Shown here: positions 1 to 6,158 of the stretch, in pieces
Numbering within the stretch: the stretch's first letter is position 1
Layout of the letters: each line of letters opens with the position of its first letter
Source of the DNA: DASZIT01 sp036264255
GTDB taxonomy: Bacteria > Actinomycetota > Acidimicrobiia > Acidimicrobiales > RAAP-2
Direction: 5' to 3'
Assembly: GCA_036264255.1 (NCBI GenBank)
Contig: DATARI010000040.1
Location: 1 to 11,637 of the forward strand
Length of the DNA: 11,637 nt
Translations under genes and position numbers: made by a program
Notes under the pieces: model-generated
Database searches by the model: none
What the model was told of the DNA's origin: nothing
Seen by the model: the letters and a program-made list of their open reading frames with translations, nothing else

Positions 1-348
<348 letters not shown>

Positions 349-418
349 GACCTCGTCCCAACCCGAAGGCCGGACCGAAATCGGAGAGCCGACTTCGAGG
401 ACACTGATCCTCTCCATC

Positions 419-430
419 GACTGATTACTG
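419..430. repeat. 12-bp direct repeat, copy 1 (GACTGATTACTG)
   Basis: The exact 12-mer GACTGATTACTG recurs at 645-656, where it covers the end of the rrn -10 hexamer and the inferred transcription start. This copy lies about 70 nt upstream of 16S and directly after the second boxA-like motif. The flanking bases differ between the copies. Confidence 0.6.
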
Positions 431-440
431 GCAAAGAACA
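428..440 (-). promoter_or_regulatory. Second boxA-like motif
   Basis: The minus strand reads TGTTCTTTGCCAG. The first nine bases match the boxA form TGTTCTTTG, but the next bases (CCA) differ from the usual AAA. It is closer to 16S than the 528-540 candidate. It may be an alternative or degenerate boxA. Confidence 0.35.
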
Positions 441-469
441 GACATTGTCCGTTCAATGCTTCAATTACT

Positions 470-522
470 TAGTGATCGCGATTCGAGACGCGACCACCCG
501 CACTGACTTTTGGCTATCACTA
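470..522 (-). promoter_or_regulatory. Nested inverted repeat in the rrn leader
   Basis: An outer 7-bp inverted repeat (ATCACTA at 516-522 with TAGTGAT at 470-476) encloses an inner stem of CGCG/CGCG, extended by a T-A pair (476-480 with 489-493), around an 8-nt loop. The outer and inner arms share position 476, so only one of them can use it. This would fold into a two-tier stem just downstream of the boxA candidate. It could be a processing or folding element of pre-rRNA; no function is shown. Confidence 0.4.
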
Positions 523-527
523 TTCCG

Positions 528-540
528 TTTTCAAGGAGCG
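528..540 (-). promoter_or_regulatory. Probable boxA antitermination element
   Basis: The minus strand reads CGCTCCTTGAAAA followed shortly by AATAGTG. This resembles the actinobacterial rrn boxA context, which has a CTTTGAGAAC-like core followed by AATAGTG. BoxA RNA recruits NusB/NusE to prevent premature termination in rRNA operons. It lies about 110 nt downstream of the inferred start site and about 180 nt before 16S. Confidence 0.55.
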
Positions 541-616
541 ACCGGGCACGCGCCGTAAAGGCGTTGGTGCCGGAGTTTCCACAGGTTTCGGCCGAAGCCT
601 TGCTCTGTAGTTGCCT

Positions 617-642
617 GGCGACGCCCTTACGGGTCGTTCGCC
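617..642 (-). promoter_or_regulatory. 5'-proximal leader hairpin, boxB-like
   Basis: On the minus strand GGCG, ACG and CCC pair with GGG, CGT and CGCC around a GTAA tetraloop of the GNRA class, with single bulged A residues between the stem blocks. It would form within the first few nucleotides of the rrn transcript, upstream of the boxA candidate. This is the usual position of a boxB hairpin in rrn leaders. The pairing is seen directly; the role is inferred. Confidence 0.5.
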
Positions 643-644
643 GG

Positions 645-656
645 GACTGATTACTG
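645..656. repeat. 12-bp direct repeat, copy 2 (over the rrn start site)
   Basis: This is the second copy of GACTGATTACTG. On the minus strand it reads CAGTAATCAGTC and spans the last bases of the TACAGT -10 element and the predicted start site. See the copy at 419-430. Confidence 0.6.
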
Positions 657-681
657 TACCTGGTCCAGCCGGCCGTGTCAA
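653..681 (-). promoter_or_regulatory. rrn promoter, sigma-A type
   Basis: On the minus strand, a perfect -35 hexamer TTGACA (complement at 676-681) is followed after exactly 17 bp by TACAGT (complement at 653-658), which fits TANNNT. Transcription should begin about 7 nt further on, near position 647, giving a leader of roughly 300 nt before 16S. The location, orientation and strength are what an rRNA operon promoter requires. It begins only about 80 bp after the argH stop codon. Confidence 0.9.
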
Positions 682-695
682 CGTGCCTGGGCACG
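682..695. promoter_or_regulatory. Inverted repeat abutting the rrn -35 element
   Basis: CGTGCC and GGCACG are separated by 2 bp and lie immediately upstream of the rrn -35 hexamer. The repeat could be a protein-binding site, or a small RNA hairpin in transcripts reading out of argH. It lacks a following T-run, so it is not a standard intrinsic terminator. Its function is unknown and chance occurrence in GC-rich DNA is possible. Confidence 0.35.
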
Positions 696-762
696 CCAGA
701 CCGGCCTGACCCCGATCGCCAGCCACCGCCCAGGCTATCGCCCGGCTCGATCCGGCCGTCAG

Positions 763-2163
763 CTAAGCCCGGCCGGGGTCTTCGACCTTCGGCAGCCGGC
801 TCCGGTCCGCCTGCAGGCGGAGGACGAAGCGGTCCATCTGCCGTTTTACCGGTGCCGGGCCGGCTCCGCCCGGGGTGGTCCGCCGGGTGACCGCCACTCC
901 GGGCTCGAGCAGCGCGACCGCCTCGGCCCCGAGGGCAGGATGGGCCTCCACCAGTTCGGCCAGCGGGACGTGCCGCTCCACCGAGTCCCGGACCAGGCTG
1001 CCGACCACCCCGTGGGCCTGCCGGAAGGGCATCCCCTGCTCTACCAGCCACTCGGCCAGGTCGACCGCGGCGGCGGCTGGGCCGTCGGCGGCCGACTGCA
1101 TCCGGTGGGTGTTGAAGGTCACCGTCTCCAACAGGCCGGTGAGCGCCACCAGGACCAGGTGCACCTGGTGCACGGAGTCGAACAGGGGCTCCTTGTCCTC
1201 TTGGAGATCCCGGTTGTAGGAGAGGGGGAGGCCCTTCAAGGTAACCAGCAACCCGGTGAGGTTCCCGACCAGCCGGCCGGTCTTGCCCCGGGCCAGCTCG
1301 CCGACGTCGGGGTTCTTCTTCTGCGGGAGCATCGAGCTGCCGGTGGCGAAGGCGTCGTCGAGGACCGCGAAGCCGAACTCCTCGGTCGACCAGACCACCA
1401 GCTCCTCCCCGATCCGGGAGAGGTGGATCCCGAGGAGGGCGAGGTCGAACAGGGCCTCGGCCACGAAGTCGCGGTCGGACACCGCGTCCAGCGAGTTCTC
1501 GAACCGGGACCCGAAGCCCAGCTCCTCCGCCACCCCGTCGGGGTCGAGGGGCAGCGACGACCCGGCCAGCGCCCCGGCGCCGAGCGGGGAGACGTCCAGC
1601 CGGGCCGAGGTGGCGACCAGCCGGTCGACGTCCCGGGCCAGGGCCCAGCCGTGGGCCAGCAGATGGTGGGACAACAGCACCGGCTGGGCCCGCTGGAGGT
1701 GGGTGTAGCCGGGCAGGTAGGCACCGTCGGCCTCCCGGGCCCGGGCCAGCAACACCTCCTGGAGGGCGAGCACGTCGGTGGCGATCCCGGCGATGGCCCG
1801 CTTGGTGAACAGCCGGAGGTCGGTGGCGATCTGGTCGTTGCGGCTGCGGCCGGTGTGGAGCTTGGCCCCCACGTCGCCGGCGATCTCGGTGACCCGTCGC
1901 TCCACCGCGGTGTGGATGTCCTCGTCGTCGGGGGCGAACTTGAAGGTGTCGGAGGCCAGTTCCCGCTCGACCTGGTCGAGGGCGGCGAGCAGGGTGGCTA
2001 CCTCGTCCTCAGCCAGGATCCCGCCCCGGCCCAGGCCGCGGACATGGGCCCGGGAGCCGGCCAGGTCGTCAGCGGCGAGCTCCCGGTCGAAGTGGAGACT
2101 GACCGACAGGGCCATGACCTCTTGGGCCATCCCCCCGGTCAGCCGGCCGTGCCACAGGGTCAT
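763..2163 (-). CDS. argH: Argininosuccinate lyase
   Basis: ArgH cleaves L-argininosuccinate to L-arginine and fumarate, the last step of arginine synthesis; the family works as a cytosolic homotetramer. The 466-residue protein has normal family length. Visible motifs are HTGRSRNDQ (103-111), the THLQRAQP block with the conserved Thr-His (154-161), and the fumarase/aspartase-superfamily signature GSSMLPQKKNP (275-285), whose serines 276-277 include the catalytic one. The frame stays open upstream to 2364, but ATG at 2163 is chosen. It gives the usual N-terminus (MTLWHGRLTGG) and overlaps the argG stop codon in a 4-nt ATGA, so translation is probably coupled. It is the last gene of the arg operon. 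Its TAG stop at 763 is followed within about 80 bp by the rrn promoter, and no T-rich terminator is seen. Confidence 0.98.
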   Translation of the reverse strand: MTLWHGRLTGGMAQEVMALSVSLHFDRELAADDLAGSRAHVRGLGRGGILAEDEVATLLAALDQVERELASDTFKFAPDDEDIHTAVERRVTEIAGDVGAKLHTGRSRNDQIATDLRLFTKRAIAGIATDVLALQEVLLARAREADGAYLPGYTHLQRAQPVLLSHHLLAHGWALARDVDRLVATSARLDVSPLGAGALAGSSLPLDPDGVAEELGFGSRFENSLDAVSDRDFVAEALFDLALLGIHLSRIGEELVVWSTEEFGFAVLDDAFATGSSMLPQKKNPDVGELARGKTGRLVGNLTGLLVTLKGLPLSYNRDLQEDKEPLFDSVHQVHLVLVALTGLLETVTFNTHRMQSAADGPAAAAVDLAEWLVEQGMPFRQAHGVVGSLVRDSVERHVPLAELVEAHPALGAEAVALLEPGVAVTRRTTPGGAGPAPVKRQMDRFVLRLQADRSRLPKVEDPGRA

Positions 2164-3413
2164 CGGGCCCCGCCGTCCGGGGGGGTGCCCGGCGAGTCCC
2201 CGGCCCGGCCGGCCTCCTGCCGGGCCGACCAGGTGGCGACGCCGAGGCCCCACAGCCGCACGAACCCTTCGGCGTCCTGGTGCCGGAAGGTGTCGGCGGC
2301 GTCGTAAGTGGCGAGGCCGTAGTCGTAGAGGCCGATCGGGCTCCGCCGCCCGACCACGTAGCACTGGCCCGCATCCAGGTGGAGCCGCACCTCACCGGTG
2401 ACGTGGCGCTGCGACTCGACGAAGAAGGCGTCGAGCGCCTGCTTCAACGGCGAGAACCACAGCCCGTCGTAGACCAGTTCCGACCAACGGGGCTCGAGGC
2501 GAGCCTTCTCGTGGAGGAGGTCCCGCTCGAGGGTGAGGTCCTCGAGGTCGGCGTGGGCCAGCAGAAGGGCGAGCGCCGCCGGGCACTCGTAGGTCTCCCG
2601 GCTCTTGATCCCCACCCGCCGGCTCTCCACCATGTCCAGCCGCCCCCAACCGTAGGAGCCGACCACCCGGTTCATCTCCGCGATCAGCAACTCCGGCGAC
2701 AACGACTGACCGTCGACCGACACCGGGATCCCCGACTCGAAGCCGATCACGATCTCGGTCGGCTCGGTGGCCGTGGGCCGGGTCATGGTGTAGACGTCGG
2801 CGGGGGGCTGGTTCCAGGGGTCCTCGATGGCCCCGCACTCGATGGCCCGTCCCCACAGGTTCTCGTCGATGGAGTACAGCTTCTCCTTGGTCACCGACAG
2901 CGGGATGTCCCACTTGGCGGCGTACTCGATGCTGTCCTCCCGGGTCAGGCCCCACACCCGGGCCGGGGCGATGACCTCGAGATCGGGGGCCAACGCCCGG
3001 GTGCCGACCTCGAAACGGACCTGGTCGTTGCCCTTGCCGGTGCAGCCGTGGGCGACCGCGGTGGCACCGTGGTTGCGGGCCTCGGCAACCAGGTGGCGGA
3101 CGATGACCGGCCGCGACAGGGCAGAGACCAGCGGGTACTTCCCCTCGTACTTGGCATTGGCCAGCAGGGCGGGCATGCAGAAGTCCTCGGCCATCTCCGC
3201 CCGGGCGTCGACCACGATGGCCTCCACCGCGCCGGCGGCCAGGGCCCGGTTGCGGATGGCGTCCCAGTCCTCGTTCTTGGCCTCGGCGGCCTGACCGACG
3301 TCGACGGCCACCGCGATCACCTCGACGCCGTGGTTCTCCATCAACCACCGGACGGCGATCGAGGTATCCAGTCCCCCGCTGTAGGCCAGGACCACTCGTT
3401 GCGCTTGCGCCAT
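2160..3413 (-). CDS. argG: Argininosuccinate synthase
   Basis: ArgG condenses citrulline with aspartate using ATP to give argininosuccinate, AMP and pyrophosphate. The protein has 417 residues, close to the ~400 typical of the family. The N-type ATP pyrophosphatase P-loop is YSGGLDTS (11-18), and the family motif AHGCTGKGNDQVRFE lies at 121-135. The C-terminal region SPIGLYDYGLATY, followed by a helix with HQDAEGFVRLWGL, is the expected oligomerisation tail; after it come about 25 extra Gly/Pro/Ala-rich residues. The ATG start has a strong AAGGAG six bases upstream, lying inside the end of argR (complement at 3420-3425). The gap to the argR stop is only 2 nt, making this the sole non-overlapping junction in the operon. 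Its stop overlaps the argH start. Confidence 0.98.
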   Translation of the reverse strand: MAQAQRVVLAYSGGLDTSIAVRWLMENHGVEVIAVAVDVGQAAEAKNEDWDAIRNRALAAGAVEAIVVDARAEMAEDFCMPALLANAKYEGKYPLVSALSRPVIVRHLVAEARNHGATAVAHGCTGKGNDQVRFEVGTRALAPDLEVIAPARVWGLTREDSIEYAAKWDIPLSVTKEKLYSIDENLWGRAIECGAIEDPWNQPPADVYTMTRPTATEPTEIVIGFESGIPVSVDGQSLSPELLIAEMNRVVGSYGWGRLDMVESRRVGIKSRETYECPAALALLLAHADLEDLTLERDLLHEKARLEPRWSELVYDGLWFSPLKQALDAFFVESQRHVTGEVRLHLDAGQCYVVGRRSPIGLYDYGLATYDAADTFRHQDAEGFVRLWGLGVATWSARQEAGRAGDSPGTPPDGGAR

Positions 3414-3415
3414 GA

Positions 3416-3919
3416 CTATCTCCTTGCCTGTTTCTTCACGTGTCGTGCCGGCTCGATGCCCGACACCGCCGCCAGCTGCTTGGCCACACTCGGGCCGCCG
3501 GCGGCCTCGGAGGCCACCACCAGCACGGTGTCATCCCCGGCCACCGTGCCGATGACCCCGGGGAATCCGCTGCGATCGAGAGCCGAGCCTACGACATGGG
3601 CCGAGCCCGGCGGGGTGCGGAGGACGATGAGATTCCCGGAGTAGTCGGCCTCCACTACCCATTCCCCGAGCACCCGACGGAGGTGGTCCTCGGGAGCCAC
3701 CTGCTGGGACGGCAGCTCCGGGAGGGCATAGGCGGTGTCGCCGCCGGGCAGCCGGACCTTGACCGCCCCCAACTCCTCGAGGTCGCGGGAGACGGTGGTC
3801 TGGGTCGCCTCCACCCCTTCGCCGGCCAGCAGTTCGACCAGGTCGGTCTGGCTCCCGACCACCTTGGTCTCCAACAGTTTGGTGATCCGGTGCTGGCGCT
3901 GATGCTTGGTCATCTTCAC
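3416..3919 (-). CDS. argR: Arginine repressor
   Basis: ArgR is the hexameric, arginine-dependent DNA-binding repressor of arginine biosynthesis. The 167-residue protein shows the N-terminal winged-helix domain with recognition segment TQTTVSRDLEELGAVKV (39-55). The C-terminal domain carries the arginine-binding and trimerisation motif GTVAGDDTVLVV (124-135). I choose GTG at 3919, which overlaps the argF stop as GTGA, because GGAGGAG lies 7 nt upstream. An in-frame ATG two codons later (3913) is the alternative. Lying inside the operon it controls, it is likely autorepressed through the ARG boxes upstream of argC (9368-9405). Confidence 0.97.
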   Translation of the reverse strand: MKMTKHQRQHRITKLLETKVVGSQTDLVELLAGEGVEATQTTVSRDLEELGAVKVRLPGGDTAYALPELPSQQVAPEDHLRRVLGEWVVEADYSGNLIVLRTPPGSAHVVGSALDRSGFPGVIGTVAGDDTVLVVASEAAGGPSVAKQLAAVSGIEPARHVKKQARR

Positions 3920-4911
3920 CGACCCGCTCCTCCGGCTTGGGGGTGGCCGAGTCCGAGGCCGAGGCCGAGTCCGAGGGTGCCGGGGTCGACCCCCCGCACC
4001 CAGGCCAGTAGCCCCCGCATGGCGTGCATCCGGTTGGCCGCCTGCTGCCAGACCACACTCTGGGGCCCGTCGACCACCCCCGCGCTGATCTCCTCACCGC
4101 GGTGGGCAGGAAGGCAGTGGAGCACCACCGCCCCCTTCCCCGCCGCTTCCATCAGCTCCTGGTTGACCTCGAAGCCCCGGAAGGCCTCGAGGCGGGCCGC
4201 CGACTCGGCCTCTTGTCCCATCGAGGTCCACACATCGGTGTAGACGGCGTCGGCGCCGGCCACCGCCTCAACCGGATCGGTGGTCACCAGGACCTCGCCC
4301 CCGTACGACCGCACCAGCTCGAGGTCGGCGTCGGTCGGCCCGAACCCGACCGGGGAGGCGATCCGGGTGGGCAGGCCGGCCATGGACGAGGCGATGGCCA
4401 ATGAACGCCACACGTTGTTGGCATCGCCGACATAGGCGAGGGAGTGTTCGGGAAGGGCCTCGGCCCCGAAGAGCTGGGTGAGGGTGAGCAGGTCGGCCAG
4501 CGCCTGGCAGGGGTGGGCCAGGTCGGAGAGCAGGTTGATGACCGGCACCCCGACGTCGGCATCGTCGAGGGCGTCGGCCATCCGCACCAACGAGGCGTGA
4601 TCCATCACCCGGGCGCAGAGCACCGCGTGGTAGCAGGACAGGGTGCGGGCGACGTCGGCGGCCGTCTCCCGGGTGTCGAGGCCGACTTCCTGACCCTGGA
4701 TGTAGACCGGGTGGCCGCCGAGGGACACCGTGGCCATCTCGGTGCTGTTCCGGCTCCGGTTGGAGGGCTTCTCGAACACCATGGCCACCCCTTGGCCCTC
4801 CAGGGCGCGGGGCAACGAGCCCGGGTCGGCGGCGGCCAGGGCGAGGACGGCGGCGAGACCCTCCACCCCGAGGTCGTCGATGTCGAGAACGTGCCTCAGC
4901 TCCTCGGTCAT
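3916..4911 (-). CDS. argF: Ornithine carbamoyltransferase
   Basis: ArgF makes citrulline from ornithine and carbamoyl phosphate. The 331-residue protein has the family landmarks: HPCQ (133-136), the ornithine-loop motif DVWTSMGQE (226-234) and HCLPAHRG (265-272). The SMG loop argues for ornithine rather than acetyl- or succinylornithine as substrate. Unusually, the carbamoyl-phosphate loop, normally STRTR, reads SNRSR (50-54, within FEKPSNRSRNS). The first arginine and the lysine are kept. The C-terminus ends in a low-complexity glycine-leucine dipeptide run (about 314-322) encoded by hexamer repeats, followed by a Gly/Ala tail. The ATG at 4911 overlaps the argD stop (ATGA) and has AGGGAGG five bases upstream. 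The stop overlaps argR (GTGA). Confidence 0.97.
   Translation of the reverse strand: MTEELRHVLDIDDLGVEGLAAVLALAAADPGSLPRALEGQGVAMVFEKPSNRSRNSTEMATVSLGGHPVYIQGQEVGLDTRETAADVARTLSCYHAVLCARVMDHASLVRMADALDDADVGVPVINLLSDLAHPCQALADLLTLTQLFGAEALPEHSLAYVGDANNVWRSLAIASSMAGLPTRIASPVGFGPTDADLELVRSYGGEVLVTTDPVEAVAGADAVYTDVWTSMGQEAESAARLEAFRGFEVNQELMEAAGKGAVVLHCLPAHRGEEISAGVVDGPQSVVWQQAANRMHAMRGLLAWVRGVDPGTLGLGLGLGLGHPQAGGAGR
3945..3974. repeat. Hexamer repeat encoding the Gly-Leu run at the ArgF C-terminus
   Basis: Five consecutive 6-bp units (GGCCGA, GTCCGA, GGCCGA, GGCCGA, GTCCGA on the plus strand) encode alternating Leu and Gly in argF. The repeat ends about 25 bp before the argF/argR overlap. Changes in unit number would not shift the frame. 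Confidence 0.8.
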
Positions 4912-6158
4912 GGCTGCCTCCCTACGCCGGCTTGGTCGGGATCGGTGCCGGCCAGCACCTCGGCTTCGAAGGCGGCCGCCAACCGGCGGAGGATCGGTCC
5001 GAGGGTGTCGAGGGCCCGGTCGATCTCCGCCTCGGAGACCAACAGCGACGGGGCGAACCGCAGGACGTCGGGGCGGGGCGGGTTGATGACCAGGCCGGCG
5101 GCGAGCGATTCGGCGAAGGCGTCCTTGGCGTAGGGGCCGGAGAGGATGGCCCCGAGCAACAGGCCCTCCCCCCGCACCGAGACCACCCCGGGGAGCTTCT
5201 CCAATCCGGCCCGCAGCCGGGCACCGGCAGCGGCCGCCCGCCGGGGGACGTCCTCGGACTCCATGACCTGGAGGGTGGCCCGGACGGCGGCCATGGCCAG
5301 CGGTTGGCCGCCGAAGGTGCTGCCGTGGTCACCGGGGACGAAGGCGGCCGCTACTTCCGAGCGCGCCCAGCACGCTCCCACCGGCATCCCGTTGCCCAGC
5401 GCCTTGGCCATGGTCACCACGTCCGGCTCGATACCCAGATGTTGGAAGCCGAACCAGCGACCGGTCCGGCCCAGCCCGGTCTGGACCTCGTCCACCATCA
5501 ACAGGATGTTGCGGTCGGTGCAGAGCTGCCGGAGGCCGACCAGGTAGTCAGACGACGGCATCACCACCCCGGCCTCCCCCATGATCGGCTCCACCAGGAC
5601 CGCCGCCACCCGGGTCGGGTCGCAGGCGGCGTCCATGGCGTCGAGATCGTCGTAGGGGACGTGATCGAATCCCTCCGGCAGCGGCCGGAAGGCGAGCTGC
5701 TTCTCCACCTGGCCGGTGGCGGCCAGCGCCGCCAGGGTCCGGCCGTGGAAGGCGTCCCAGGTGCTGACCACCTCGAAGCGGTCGGGACCGGCCCACCGCC
5801 GGGCCAGCTTCAGAGCGCACTCGTTGGCCTCGGCCCCGGAGTTGGCGAAGAAGACCTGACCCCCTTCCCCTTCCAGGCTGGAGCCTTGGCTGATCAGCCG
5901 ATCGAGGGTGACCGCCACCTCCGGCCCGATGGTGTTCCCGAACAGGTTGGAGACATGGGAGAGGGTCTTTGCCTGGGTGGCGATGGCGTCGGCCACCACC
6001 GGGTGGGCATGCCCCAACGAGGTGACGGCCAGGCCGCCGAGGAAGTCGAGGTAGGGCTTCCCCTCGGTGTCGAAGAGGGTGCTCCCCTCTCCCCGCACGA
6101 AGGTGACCGGGGGCTCCCCGTAGGTGTTCATCAGGGCCGACCGGTCGATGGTGGTCAC
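4908..6158 (-). CDS. argD: Acetylornithine aminotransferase
   Basis: ArgD is a class III, PLP-dependent aminotransferase converting N-acetylglutamate 5-semialdehyde to N2-acetylornithine with glutamate as amino donor. The 416-residue protein is slightly longer than the ~400 typical. Visible motifs are NSGAEANECALKLAR (106-120), the AFHGRT segment (136-141), DEVQTGLGRTG (223-233) with the PLP-ring aspartate, the Schiff-base lysine K252 in MAKALGNGMPVGA, and GSTFGG (279-284). The start is GTG at 6158, overlapping the argB stop as GTGA; no strong ribosome binding site is seen, so coupling is likely. Some family members also act on succinyldiaminopimelate in lysine synthesis; the operon context supports the arginine role. 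The stop overlaps argF (ATGA). Confidence 0.97.
   Translation of the reverse strand: MTTIDRSALMNTYGEPPVTFVRGEGSTLFDTEGKPYLDFLGGLAVTSLGHAHPVVADAIATQAKTLSHVSNLFGNTIGPEVAVTLDRLISQGSSLEGEGGQVFFANSGAEANECALKLARRWAGPDRFEVVSTWDAFHGRTLAALAATGQVEKQLAFRPLPEGFDHVPYDDLDAMDAACDPTRVAAVLVEPIMGEAGVVMPSSDYLVGLRQLCTDRNILLMVDEVQTGLGRTGRWFGFQHLGIEPDVVTMAKALGNGMPVGACWARSEVAAAFVPGDHGSTFGGQPLAMAAVRATLQVMESEDVPRRAAAAGARLRAGLEKLPGVVSVRGEGLLLGAILSGPYAKDAFAESLAAGLVINPPRPDVLRFAPSLLVSEAEIDRALDTLGPILRRLAAAFEAEVLAGTDPDQAGVGRQP

Larger units (their letters stand above)
349..647 (-). other. rrn leader (pre-16S 5' region)
   Basis: This non-coding stretch lies between the rrn promoter and the 16S 5' end. It is visibly less GC-rich than the neighbouring genes and has no plausible coding frame. 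It holds a bulged hairpin near the transcript start (617-642), two boxA-like motifs (528-540 and 428-440), a nested inverted repeat (470-522), and small hairpins at 443-458 (CATTG/CAATG) and 397-412 (GAGGA/TCCTC). In bacteria this region carries NusB/NusE antitermination signals and the 5' half of the RNase III processing stem. The 3' half of that stem would lie beyond 16S, outside the window, so it cannot be paired here. Confidence 0.85.

Noticed and set aside
696..762. Intrinsic terminator after argH
   Set aside because: Short GC inverted repeats exist, but none has a strong stem followed by a T-run on the minus strand.
461..1051. Open frames in the rrn leader and the argH 3' end
   Set aside because: They overlap the rrn promoter, the leader signals and argH, have Arg/Gly/Pro-rich translations and show no sensible start.
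940..2307. 455-codon open frame on the plus strand opposite argH and argG
   Set aside because: It is the antisense shadow of argH/argG. GC-rich third positions suppress stop codons on the opposite strand, and the translation is Gly/Val/Gln-rich with no recognisable domain.
2164..2364. N-terminal extension of argH to 2364
   Set aside because: It would overlap argG by about 200 nt. The extra residues are Arg/Pro-rich, and the normal ArgH start with an ATGA overlap is at 2163.
2280..3644. 454-codon open frame on the plus strand opposite argG and argR
   Set aside because: Antisense shadow; it is low-complexity and crosses gene boundaries, while argG and argR have clear family motifs.
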